A stretch of 32,071 nucleotides of DNA from Gammaproteobacteria bacterium (GTDB lineage Bacteria; Pseudomonadota; Gammaproteobacteria; Burkholderiales; Burkholderiaceae_C): contig JAHJOG010000250.1 in the NCBI GenBank assembly GCA_018820395.1, forward strand, positions 1 through 32,071, in the 5' to 3' direction. The position numbers were made by a program, and so were the translations under genes. Position 1 is the first letter of the stretch; each line of letters opens with the position of its first letter. The notes beneath the pieces are model-generated. The model made no database searches, was not told where the DNA came from, and was given only the letters and a program-made list of their open reading frames with translations. Positions 16,549 through 23,220 of the stretch are shown in pieces.

Positions 16549-17025
16549 TCAATTGAGAAACTGGGGCAAGCCAAAGTCATCGACTGGCGGTCTCGCAAGG
16601 GGCAGACCGTCTAGCGCGCGGAAGCTGATCGTGTGCAAGGTGAAGTCCCTGTTCCACCGCGACACTTGGCGATAGAGTCTTCCATCATCGAATCGCCGAA
16701 CTCCCGGCGGCAGCGGCGGCCCGATGAACGGATCGCCCTTGCGCAGTTGGGCGGCGAGCCAGCGCAGAAGGTTCATGGCTGTTCGTCCACCTTTGGAAAG
16801 CCATTTGGCGTCGGGCGCCAGCGGCTCCAACTTATCGATCACCATCTCTTCGTCCCCCTCCAGATTGCGCTCCTCGAGCACGCCAAGCGCCGCCGCCTTG
16901 CGAGCCTTGAACCGTTCAATGTCTCGGCGCAGCATTTCCCGCTGCTTGTCCTCTGACAACTCCTCCAGGGTCTTCAATAGCGAATCGCTCACGTCGAACA
17001 CTTCAATTTCTTGCAGTTTCTTCAT
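16549..17025 (-). CDS. 158-aa cargo protein of unknown function
   Basis: ATG at 17025 with TAGGA 8 nt upstream. The N-terminal half is a highly charged helix/coiled-coil (LLKTLEELSEDKQREMLRRD and onward). The C-terminal half is compact, with Trp/Arg/Pro-rich segments (RRFDDGRLYRQVSRWNRDFT). There is no signal peptide or membrane helix. It lies between the DUF2806-like and DUF3293-like genes on the same strand. No family is recognised. Confidence 0.6.
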   Translation of the reverse strand: MKKLQEIEVFDVSDSLLKTLEELSEDKQREMLRRDIERFKARKAAALGVLEERNLEGDEEMVIDKLEPLAPDAKWLSKGGRTAMNLLRWLAAQLRKGDPFIGPPLPPGVRRFDDGRLYRQVSRWNRDFTLHTISFRALDGLPLARPPVDDFGLPQFLN

Positions 17026-17090
17026 AGCTAATCCTAGCCATGATCATGCCGCGAACGGAACTGAGCGTCTATCGATGGCAGCGCCCCCCA

Positions 17091-17585
17091 TCAGCGAAGC
17101 ATCACAAGCTCGGGCAGGGCCGTGGCTCCGGCCCACACGATGGCGTTTTGTTGGTGGCGCCGGCCCAGTTCGGCAGCCCAATCACTATCGATCCCGAAGA
17201 CCACGATGCTGGCCTCGCTGGGCCATTGGCTGGCAGGGTTGCCGTCGCGCCCGGTGCCGGGCAGCGCGACCGGTCCCAGCGCCTGCACGTCGGCGCGCAG
17301 AAGCTCCATGGCACGCTCGTTCTGCTCATTAGCGACCACTGCTCCAAGCGGGCTGCAGGCGGTCAGTAAGGCCATGGAGGCGGCGCAGTGCTCGCGGTAG
17401 AGCGCGGACAGCTCCGGCGACGGCAAGCCGATGCGCAGCGCCAGCACGGGTCTGCCTGGCGCCTCGATGCAGCAGCGCGCGTCCAGGTAGGTGGCGGGGG
17501 TCTGGGGTGGCACCAGCGAGTTGTCGGGGGCTGTCGTACGCGGATTGTTGCCCGAGTGCGGCAACTTCGTCGCGGACTCACTCAA
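17091..17585 (-). CDS. DUF3293-like protein
   Basis: 164 aa from a TTG at 17585; no in-frame ATG lies upstream, and a GTG about 25 codons in is an alternative. The protein follows the DUF3293 pattern: a leading YLDAR strand, LLTACSPLGAVVANEQNER (the family's TAxNP...N motif in divergent form), G-x-G-x-D, a Glu-Ala-Ser-I-V-V strand and a closing QNAIVW. The function of DUF3293 is unknown. It is the outermost cargo gene, 84 bp from the right attachment core. The unusual start and the adjoining repeat at 17591-17610 suggest its native 5' end may have been lost. Confidence 0.65.
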   Translation of the reverse strand: MSESATKLPHSGNNPRTTAPDNSLVPPQTPATYLDARCCIEAPGRPVLALRIGLPSPELSALYREHCAASMALLTACSPLGAVVANEQNERAMELLRADVQALGPVALPGTGRDGNPASQWPSEASIVVFGIDSDWAAELGRRHQQNAIVWAGATALPELVMLR

Positions 17586-17590
17586 GTGAA

Positions 17591-17610
17591 CGTGACATGG
17601 AACGTGACAA
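17591..17610 (+). repeat. Right copy of 20-bp subterminal repeat, candidate integrase arm site
   Basis: CGTGACATGGAACGTGACAA, one mismatch to 6931-6950 and in the same orientation, with the same two CGTGACA units 11 bp apart. It lies 58 bp inside the right attachment core, directly upstream of the DUF3293-like gene. Confidence 0.6.
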
Positions 17611-17631
17611 GACGGACCAAATACTAAATAT

Positions 17632-17657
17632 GGTTAGCCGTCACTTACCGGCTAACC
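17632..17657 (-). terminator. 9-bp perfect hairpin just inside the right attachment site
   Basis: GGTTAGCCG (17632-17640) and CGGCTAACC (17649-17657) with an 8-nt loop. On the minus strand it lies 11 bp past the tRNA-Lys 3' end and is followed by the AT-rich ATATTTAGTATTT. It could terminate the tRNA transcript or be part of the recombination site; no clean T-run is present. Confidence 0.4.
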
Positions 17658-17668
17658 CTTGTCATTGT

Positions 17669-17713
17669 TGGTAGGACGTACAAGATTCGAACTTGTGACC
17701 AACGGATTAAAAG
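17669..17713 (-). repeat. Attachment site copy within the intact tRNA-Lys
   Basis: 45 bp identical to 6754-6798, covering the tRNA from position 32 (anticodon loop) to the CCA end. This end of the element restores the full tRNA. Confidence 0.95.
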
Positions 17714-17744
17714 TCCGCTGCTCTACCAACTGAGCTAACGTCCC
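17669..17744 (-). tRNA. tRNA-Lys (anticodon UUU)
   Basis: 76 nt with encoded CCA. The acceptor stem is GGGACGT/ACGTCCT with a first G-U pair. The D-loop region is GCTCAGTTGGTAGAGC, the anticodon loop CTTTTAA gives UUU, and the T-arm ACAAG-TTCGAAT-CTTGT is perfect. It serves as the integration target. A tRNA-Lys near cpoB is also seen in E. coli, where lysT follows ybgF. Confidence 0.97.
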
Positions 17745-17798
17745 ACACTCTCAAAACGACTATCGCATTGCCGAACGTTGCATCCGGCAAAGCCAATG

Positions 17799-17804
17799 AT
17801 TATA
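17799..17804 (-). promoter_or_regulatory. Candidate -10 box for tRNA-Lys
   Basis: A perfect TATAAT on the minus strand, 54 bp upstream of the tRNA 5' end and overlapping the tcdA stop codon. No good -35 is visible at 16-18 bp spacing, so the call rests on the -10 alone. Confidence 0.4.
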
Positions 17805-18633
17805 GCGTCGCGTCCTGCGCGATTCGGTCCAATGCCCAGCCTGCTGCACATTGGCCGAAGGTGGCCGTGACGGCGACGACGGAGCCGTAGCCGTGGCAGT
17901 TGAGCGTGCCGTCACCTTGGCTGGCGTCGACGGCACAGGACGCATCAGGCGGAGCGACGCTTTCTCTGCTGAAGACGCACGAGATGCCGATCTTGCGGCC
18001 TTCGCGCGGCGCTCCGTGTTCCTTGCGCAGGCGCTGTCGCAGCTGTGCGAGCAAGGGGTCGTGCGTCACGAGCGCGAGGTCATCAACGTCGACCTTGTGC
18101 GCAAGCCGCTTGCCGCCCGCGGCGCCCACCGTGATGAAGCCGCGCCCTGATTCGCGGGCCCACGACGCCATGGCGAGCTTGGCGCGCACCTGGTCGCAGG
18201 CGTCGACCACGATGGACGCCCGGCCTTGGGTGCGCTCTGCCATCTCGAGCAGGGTGAGCCAGTTGTCTGCCTCGACGAATTCGTCGACGGCGAGCACCGT
18301 GCACCCCGGGTGAATGTGGCCGATGCGCTCGCGCATGGCTTCGACCTTGGCTTGCCCGACGGTCTGGTCGAGCGCATGGATCTGGCGATTGATGTTCGAC
18401 TCGGCGATGTGATCGAGGTCGATCAGCGTGAGCTTGCCGACGCCGCTGCGCGCCAAGGCTTCGACGGTCCACGAGCCGACGCCGCCGATGCCGACCACGA
18501 CGACGTGAGCCTGACGAATCCGGGCAGCGCCCGGCACGCCGTAAAGCCGCTCGAGCCCGCCGAATCGGCGGGCAAGATCGACGGTTGGTTTCGTGGACAA
18601 AGCCGGATCGGCGGCGACAGGCAACGCGCTCAT
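17800..18633 (-). CDS. tcdA: tRNA threonylcarbamoyladenosine dehydratase
   Basis: 277 aa, a ThiF/E1-like enzyme of the CsdL/TcdA group. It uses ATP to dehydrate t6A37 to cyclic ct6A in tRNAs that decode ANN codons. After a leader, RFGGLERLYGV introduces the Rossmann nucleotide site GIGGVGS (residues 48-54), followed by LIDLDHIAESNINRQ, the adenylation segment. VDACDQVRAKLAM and the late GSVVAVTATFGQCAAGWAL match the family. It lies 24 bp downstream of cpoB on the same strand and could be co-transcribed with it. Its 3' end overlaps the presumed tRNA-Lys promoter, a fitting neighbour since tRNA-Lys(UUU) is a t6A substrate. Confidence 0.92.
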   Translation of the reverse strand: MSALPVAADPALSTKPTVDLARRFGGLERLYGVPGAARIRQAHVVVVGIGGVGSWTVEALARSGVGKLTLIDLDHIAESNINRQIHALDQTVGQAKVEAMRERIGHIHPGCTVLAVDEFVEADNWLTLLEMAERTQGRASIVVDACDQVRAKLAMASWARESGRGFITVGAAGGKRLAHKVDVDDLALVTHDPLLAQLRQRLRKEHGAPREGRKIGISCVFSRESVAPPDASCAVDASQGDGTLNCHGYGSVVAVTATFGQCAAGWALDRIAQDATL

Positions 18634-18657
18634 TGGCGTGCTCCGGCGCGCCGCGCG

Positions 18658-19413
18658 TCAGCGCAGACGAGACAGGCGCTCGCGCCCGGCCTGTGCGGCT
18701 TCGGAGTCGGGGTAGTTCTTGGTCAGGTCTTCGAGCGTGCGGCGTGCAGCGCGAATGTCCTTGAGCTCGATCTGGCAGTTGGCAATCGACAAGACGGCCT
18801 CAGGCGCCTTTTCGTGCTGGGGCGACAGCGACAGCATCGACCTGAAGTTGGCAATGGCCTCGTTGTAGTTGCGCGTGGCGTACTGCGCGTTGCCGAGCCA
18901 GAACAGCGCGGACGCGTTGTAGCCGCTCTGCGGATACCGTTTGACGAAATCTGCGAACGCGGTCTGTGCCTGGGCGAACTGTCCGGCGCGGAAGATGCCC
19001 AAGGCAGCGTCGAAGTCGGCCTTCTCGCGCGGCGCAGCCGTGAATTCGCGACCATCGAGCTCCACCTTGGCGGGTTCATTTTTGCTCAAGCGGTCATTGA
19101 TTTCCTGCTGCTTCTGCTGCAGTTCAGTCACGGTGCGGGTGAGCTGCTCGTTCTGGCCCGTCATGCGCTGCATGTCGGTGCGCATTTGCTCGATCTGGGT
19201 CTGCAGGTCGAGCAGACTGCGCCGCAACTGGGCGTTTTCGTCGCTCTGCCGCTGTTCGGATTGCGACCGCAGGGACTCGACGCGCTGGCGCAGATCGAGA
19301 ATGGCGCGGCGCGCCTCGTCATCCTCGAAAAGGGCAGCGTGCGAGGCCAGCGAGGCGCACAGAAGCGCGGCGGCGGCTGCCGCACTGCGCAAGGAAGCGC
19401 CTCGCATCATCAT
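18658..19413 (-). CDS. cpoB: Cell division coordinator CpoB (YbgF)
   Basis: 251 aa, exported: the signal peptide runs to about residue 27 (ending SHA-AL). Residues 30-105 form the trimerising coiled coil (long Gln/Glu/Arg-rich helices). From about 125 to the end come TPR-like repeats (ALGIFRAGQFAQAQTAFADF; NASALFWLGNAQYATRNYNE). CpoB works in the periplasm with TolA and PBP1B to coordinate septal peptidoglycan synthesis with outer-membrane constriction. Its ATG overlaps the pal stop by 4 bp; three ATGs in a row make the exact start uncertain by two residues. Confidence 0.93.
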   Translation of the reverse strand: MMMRGASLRSAAAAAALLCASLASHAALFEDDEARRAILDLRQRVESLRSQSEQRQSDENAQLRRSLLDLQTQIEQMRTDMQRMTGQNEQLTRTVTELQQKQQEINDRLSKNEPAKVELDGREFTAAPREKADFDAALGIFRAGQFAQAQTAFADFVKRYPQSGYNASALFWLGNAQYATRNYNEAIANFRSMLSLSPQHEKAPEAVLSIANCQIELKDIRAARRTLEDLTKNYPDSEAAQAGRERLSRLR

Positions 19414-19931
19414 CGACGGTAGGAGATCTCGGCGCGGCGGTTTTGCGCCCAGACGCTTTCACCCGAACCTTCGACGGCGGGCTTTTCCTTGCCGAAGCTC
19501 ACCGCTTCGACCTGGGCGTCATTCACGCCGAGCAGGGTCAGCGCGCGACGAACGGCCTCGGCACGCTTCTGGCCGAGGGCCAGGTTGTACTCACGGCCGC
19601 CGCGCTCGTCGGTATTGCCTTCGATCATCACGCGGCGCTGCGGGTTGGCCTTGAGAAAACGCGCATGGCCATCGACGAGCGATTGGAATTCCGGCTTGAT
19701 GGTGTAGCTGTCGTAGTCGAAGTAGATGATCCGTGCGACGCCGACCGGACCTTGCGCGGTCTGCGCATTCGGGTCGATGGTGACTGGCGCCACGCCGCTG
19801 GCCGCCCCGCCGGAACCCGCTCCGCCACTGGTGCTGCCATCGACCACGGGAGCATCGTTCAGCTTGGTGCCGGACGAGCATCCGGCGATCAACGCCACGA
19901 TGGCCAGCGAATAAATCGTACGTTTCAACAT
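19410..19931 (-). CDS. pal: Peptidoglycan-associated lipoprotein Pal
   Basis: 173 aa. A lipobox LIAGC places the lipidated Cys at residue 18, after a short signal peptide. A Gly/Ser-rich linker follows, then an OmpA-like peptidoglycan-binding domain from about 65 onward (IYFDYDSYTIKPEF; the NTDERGGREYNLALGQKRA motif that binds diaminopimelate). Pal anchors the outer membrane to peptidoglycan and partners with TolB. GAGGAG precedes the ATG. The gene is 20 bp after tolB and overlaps cpoB, so the three form one operon. Confidence 0.97.
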   Translation of the reverse strand: MLKRTIYSLAIVALIAGCSSGTKLNDAPVVDGSTSGGAGSGGAASGVAPVTIDPNAQTAQGPVGVARIIYFDYDSYTIKPEFQSLVDGHARFLKANPQRRVMIEGNTDERGGREYNLALGQKRAEAVRRALTLLGVNDAQVEAVSFGKEKPAVEGSGESVWAQNRRAEISYRR

Positions 19932-19951
19932 CTTCTAACTCCTCAATAAAA

Positions 19952-21268
19952 TCATTGCTTTTGAAACGGACCCCAGTCCGGTTCCCGAATATCCCCCGCC
20001 TGTCCCGCCAGCCGCGCCTTGATCTTTCCGTCGAGGGTCGTGGTCATCAAGGCCTCCCGGCCCTGAAGTTTGGTGGCGTAAACAATCAACTTGCTGTTGG
20101 GCGCAAAACTCGGATTCTCGTCCGCCGATGTGTCAGTGATGGCGGTGGCATTGCCCGTCGCCATTTCCATGACATAAAGTTTGAAGGCACCGCCCACACG
20201 CGAGATGTAGGCCAGCCACCGACCATCGGCGCTGATCGACGGCGAAATGTTGTAGGACCCGTTGAAGGTCACGCGCGTCGGATTGCCGCCGGAGGCGCTC
20301 ATCTTGTAGATCTGCGGCGAGCCTCCGCGATCGCTCACGAAGTAAATGGTGCTGCCGTCGGTCGAATACACCGGCTCGGTGTCGATGCTGTTGCTTTGCG
20401 TGAGCCGGGTAGGCTCGCCGCCGGATGAAGAGATGGTGTAGAGCTGCGATCCGCCGTCCCGGCTGAGCGTGACCGCGAGCGTGCGGCCATCGGGCGCCCA
20501 CGCCGGCGCGCTGTTGGAGCCGCGGAAGTTGGCGACCAGCCGGCGCTGCCCGCTCGATACGTTGTGCACGTACACCACGGGCTTGCGCGACTCGAAGGAC
20601 ACGTAGGCCAGCTGGCTGCCGTTCGACGACCAGACCGGCGAAATGATGGGTTCGGGGCTCGCGAGCGCCGCCTGCGCGTTCTCTCCGTCGGCGTCTGCCA
20701 CCCAGAGGTTGTACCGGTTGCCGGTCTTGGTGACGTAGGCGATGCGAGTAGAGAAGATGCCTTTTTCGCCGGTGAGTTTTTCGTAGACGAAGTCGGCAAT
20801 GCGGTGGGAGGCAAGGCGAAGATCGCCCTGTGGCACCGTGTAGCTCTGACCACCGAGGTCTTGCCCGCGCACCACGTCCCAGAGCCGGGCCCGCACGTCG
20901 TAGCGGCCGTCGCCCTGGCGGGTGACGCTGCCGACCACCAGGGAATCGGCCGTGCGCTGGCGCCAGAGGCTCAGGTCGGGCCGGGAACTTTCATCGAGCG
21001 ACTGCCCGCTGGCATCGACGCCGCGGAACTGGCCGCTGCGCTCGAGGTCGGCCTGGATGATGGCCGAGATTTTTTGCGGCGACGAGTCTTCCCCCCTGAA
21101 CGGCGCCAGCGCGATCGGCAACTGCGTCAACCCGACGCCCGACACCTCGACCCGGAACTGGGCGAGCGCAGGAACGAAGGGGGAGGCGGCCATGGCCGCG
21201 ATCAGCGTGCGGCGAGCAGAAAACGAGGACGAGGGGGTCGGGAAAAGATCTTGCAACGGCTTTCTCAT
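19952..21268 (-). CDS. tolB: Tol-Pal system protein TolB
   Basis: 438 aa from the ATG at 21268; the frame is open to 21355, but this start gives the usual length and a signal peptide (SARRTLIAAMAASPFVPALA) with an Arg-Arg pair. The N-terminal domain (about 25-155) is followed by a six-bladed beta-propeller built of PD40/WD40-like repeats, seen as SPVWSSNGSQLAYVS, APAWAPDGRTLAVTL, EPVYSTDGSTIYFVS, SPSISADGRWLAYIS and NPSFAPNSKLIVYAT. TolB is periplasmic and binds Pal and TolA. The gene upstream is divergent msbA, so tolQRA are not adjacent. Confidence 0.96.
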   Translation of the reverse strand: MRKPLQDLFPTPSSSFSARRTLIAAMAASPFVPALAQFRVEVSGVGLTQLPIALAPFRGEDSSPQKISAIIQADLERSGQFRGVDASGQSLDESSRPDLSLWRQRTADSLVVGSVTRQGDGRYDVRARLWDVVRGQDLGGQSYTVPQGDLRLASHRIADFVYEKLTGEKGIFSTRIAYVTKTGNRYNLWVADADGENAQAALASPEPIISPVWSSNGSQLAYVSFESRKPVVYVHNVSSGQRRLVANFRGSNSAPAWAPDGRTLAVTLSRDGGSQLYTISSSGGEPTRLTQSNSIDTEPVYSTDGSTIYFVSDRGGSPQIYKMSASGGNPTRVTFNGSYNISPSISADGRWLAYISRVGGAFKLYVMEMATGNATAITDTSADENPSFAPNSKLIVYATKLQGREALMTTTLDGKIKARLAGQAGDIREPDWGPFQKQ

Positions 21269-21426
21269 GCACTTCGGACGGGATTCAGCGCAATTAGTTT
21301 CTTGTCGCGGAAGGAAGAGACCACATGGTACACACTGCGAACCCGTCAACGTCACAAAACGTGTATGTGCCGGCCCGGTCCTACAGCAACGAGAGGCTGC
21401 GGGGCCCGCCCGTAGAATGCGCCGCC

Positions 21427-23211
21427 ATGCAGCCTTCCCCTGCCGCCGAGACGGCGCGCCCTCCCTTGCAGCGCCGCCTGGCGCGCCTCATGAAGTGGTT
21501 TGCCGGCTCGCGGCGGTGGTGGATCATCGGCATCGTCGCCGCGCTGGTGGCGGCGACCACCGAGCCGCTGATGCCCGCGCTCGTCAAGCCACTGCTCGAT
21601 CGCGGTTTCACACGCGGCGCGCTGGCGCTGTGGACCGTGCCGGTGGCGATCATCTCGCTCTTTGCCGTCCGCGGCCTGGCTCAGTTCATCTCGCAGTACG
21701 CGCTTGCGCGCATCACCAACGAAGGCATGCAGCGGCTGCGCCGCGTGCTCTTCGAACGGCTGCTGGTCGCCGAGCTCGCCCTCTTCTCCCGCCAGTCAGC
21801 CAGCGCCCTGTCGAACACCGTCGTTTACGAAGTGCAGACCGGCGCGATGCTCCTGGTGCAGGCGCTGCTCAGCCTGTCGCGCGACGGCTTCACCCTGGTC
21901 GCATTGCTCGCCTATCTGCTCTATCTCAACTGGAAGCTGACGCTGATCATCGGGCTCATGGCGCCGGGCGTGGCCTGGATCATGAAGACGCTTTCACGGC
22001 GGCTCTATCACCTCACCCGTCTCGGCCAGCAGGCCACGGACGACCTTGCCTACGTGGTCGAGGAGAACGTGCTCGCGCATCGCATGGTCCGCCTGCACAA
22101 CGCGCAGGCCGGCCAGGCCGACCGCTTCGAGCGGTTGAGCCACAGCCTCAATCGGCTGGCGGTCAAGTCGACCATCGCGTCGGCCGCGATGACTCCGCTT
22201 ACCCAGATGCTGGCCGCGGTGGCGCTGTCGGTGGTGGTGATGATCGCGCTCTGGCAAAGCGGCGACCAGGGGCTGACGGTGGGCGGATTCGTGGCCTACA
22301 TCGCTGCGATGCTGATGCTCATCGCGCCCATTCGACGCCTGGCCGACATGACCAATCCGATCACGCGTGGGCTCGCTGCACTCGAGCGCGGGCTGGGCCT
22401 GATCGACACCGCGGCAGCCGAGCCGCAAGGCCGCTTCGAGAAGCCTCGCGCCGAAGGCCGCATCGAGCTTCGCGGGGTCCGCGTCAACTACCGCGGCGAC
22501 GACGAGGCGCGGGCGCTGGATGGCGTCGATCTGGTCATCGAGCCCGGCGAAGTCATCGCTTTCGTCGGCCCTTCCGGTTCCGGCAAGACGACGCTGGTCA
22601 ACCTGCTGCCCCGCTTCGTCACGCCGAGTGCGGGCGAGGTGCTGCTCGACGGGCACGAGCTGTCCGACTGGAATCTGGCCTCGCTGCGATCGCAGTTCGC
22701 CATGGTCAGCCAGGACGTCGTGATGCTCAACGACACCCTGGCGGCCAACGTGGCCCTGGGCGCCGAGATCGATCGCCAGCGGGTGGACGAGTGCGTGGCC
22801 GCGGCCAACCTCGCGGTGCATGTGGAAAGCCTTCCGCAAGGCATCGATACCGTGCTCGGCCACAACGCCACGCAGTTGTCGGGCGGCCAGCGGCAGCGCC
22901 TGGCGATTGCACGCGCGCTCTACAAAAACGCGCCCCTGCTACTGCTCGACGAAGCCACCTCGGCGCTCGACACCGAATCCGAGCGGCTGGTGCAGGACGC
23001 GCTCGCGCGCCTCATGCAAGGCCGCACCACGCTGATCGTCGCCCACCGCCTGTCGACCATCCAGCATGCCGACCGCATCTTCGTCATGGATCACGGGCGC
23101 ATAGCGGAGCACGGCAGCCACGCTCAGCTGATGGCCCTCGACGGGCTGTACGCGCGGCTGCAGACGCACGCCGTGCGCGCCGCGCCGGAGGGTACCGAGC
23201 CGACGGTGTAG
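21427..23211 (+). CDS. msbA: Lipid A/lipopolysaccharide flippase MsbA-type ABC exporter
   Basis: 594 aa from the ATG at 21427; the frame is open to 21325, but this start gives a normal length. Six transmembrane helices lie in residues 30-330, then one ATPase domain: Walker A GPSGSGKTTL (from residue 381), signature LSGGQRQRLAIARAL, Walker B LLLLDEATSALD and H-loop VAHRLSTI. As a homodimer it flips core-lipid A across the inner membrane. It is divergent from tolB, with a 158-bp shared promoter region, and convergent with rng (9 bp apart). No lpxK follows, unlike in E. coli. A related exporter function cannot be fully excluded. Confidence 0.88.
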   Translation: MQPSPAAETARPPLQRRLARLMKWFAGSRRWWIIGIVAALVAATTEPLMPALVKPLLDRGFTRGALALWTVPVAIISLFAVRGLAQFISQYALARITNEGMQRLRRVLFERLLVAELALFSRQSASALSNTVVYEVQTGAMLLVQALLSLSRDGFTLVALLAYLLYLNWKLTLIIGLMAPGVAWIMKTLSRRLYHLTRLGQQATDDLAYVVEENVLAHRMVRLHNAQAGQADRFERLSHSLNRLAVKSTIASAAMTPLTQMLAAVALSVVVMIALWQSGDQGLTVGGFVAYIAAMLMLIAPIRRLADMTNPITRGLAALERGLGLIDTAAAEPQGRFEKPRAEGRIELRGVRVNYRGDDEARALDGVDLVIEPGEVIAFVGPSGSGKTTLVNLLPRFVTPSAGEVLLDGHELSDWNLASLRSQFAMVSQDVVMLNDTLAANVALGAEIDRQRVDECVAAANLAVHVESLPQGIDTVLGHNATQLSGGQRQRLAIARALYKNAPLLLLDEATSALDTESERLVQDALARLMQGRTTLIVAHRLSTIQHADRIFVMDHGRIAEHGSHAQLMALDGLYARLQTHAVRAAPEGTEPTV

Positions 23212-23220
23212 CAACCGGGG

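Larger units (their letters stand above)
6799..17713. mobile_element. Integrative mobilizable element inserted in tRNA-Lys
   Basis: 10.9 kb bounded by the 45-bp direct repeat (one copy counted). It contains a tyrosine integrase reading inward from the left end, an AlpA-like regulator, a MobV-type relaxase in an overlapping operon, and minus-strand cargo. No conjugation (type IV secretion) genes and no recognisable replication initiator are visible. It would therefore need a helper element for transfer, as integrative mobilizable elements do. The integrase lies at the end away from the intact tRNA. Precise ends depend on where within the 45-bp core strand exchange occurs. Confidence 0.9.

Noticed and set aside
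18226..19422. 398-codon plus-strand open frame opposite tcdA and cpoB
   Set aside because: Shadow of the real minus-strand genes; it has no recognised domain, and the opposing genes are well-known families.
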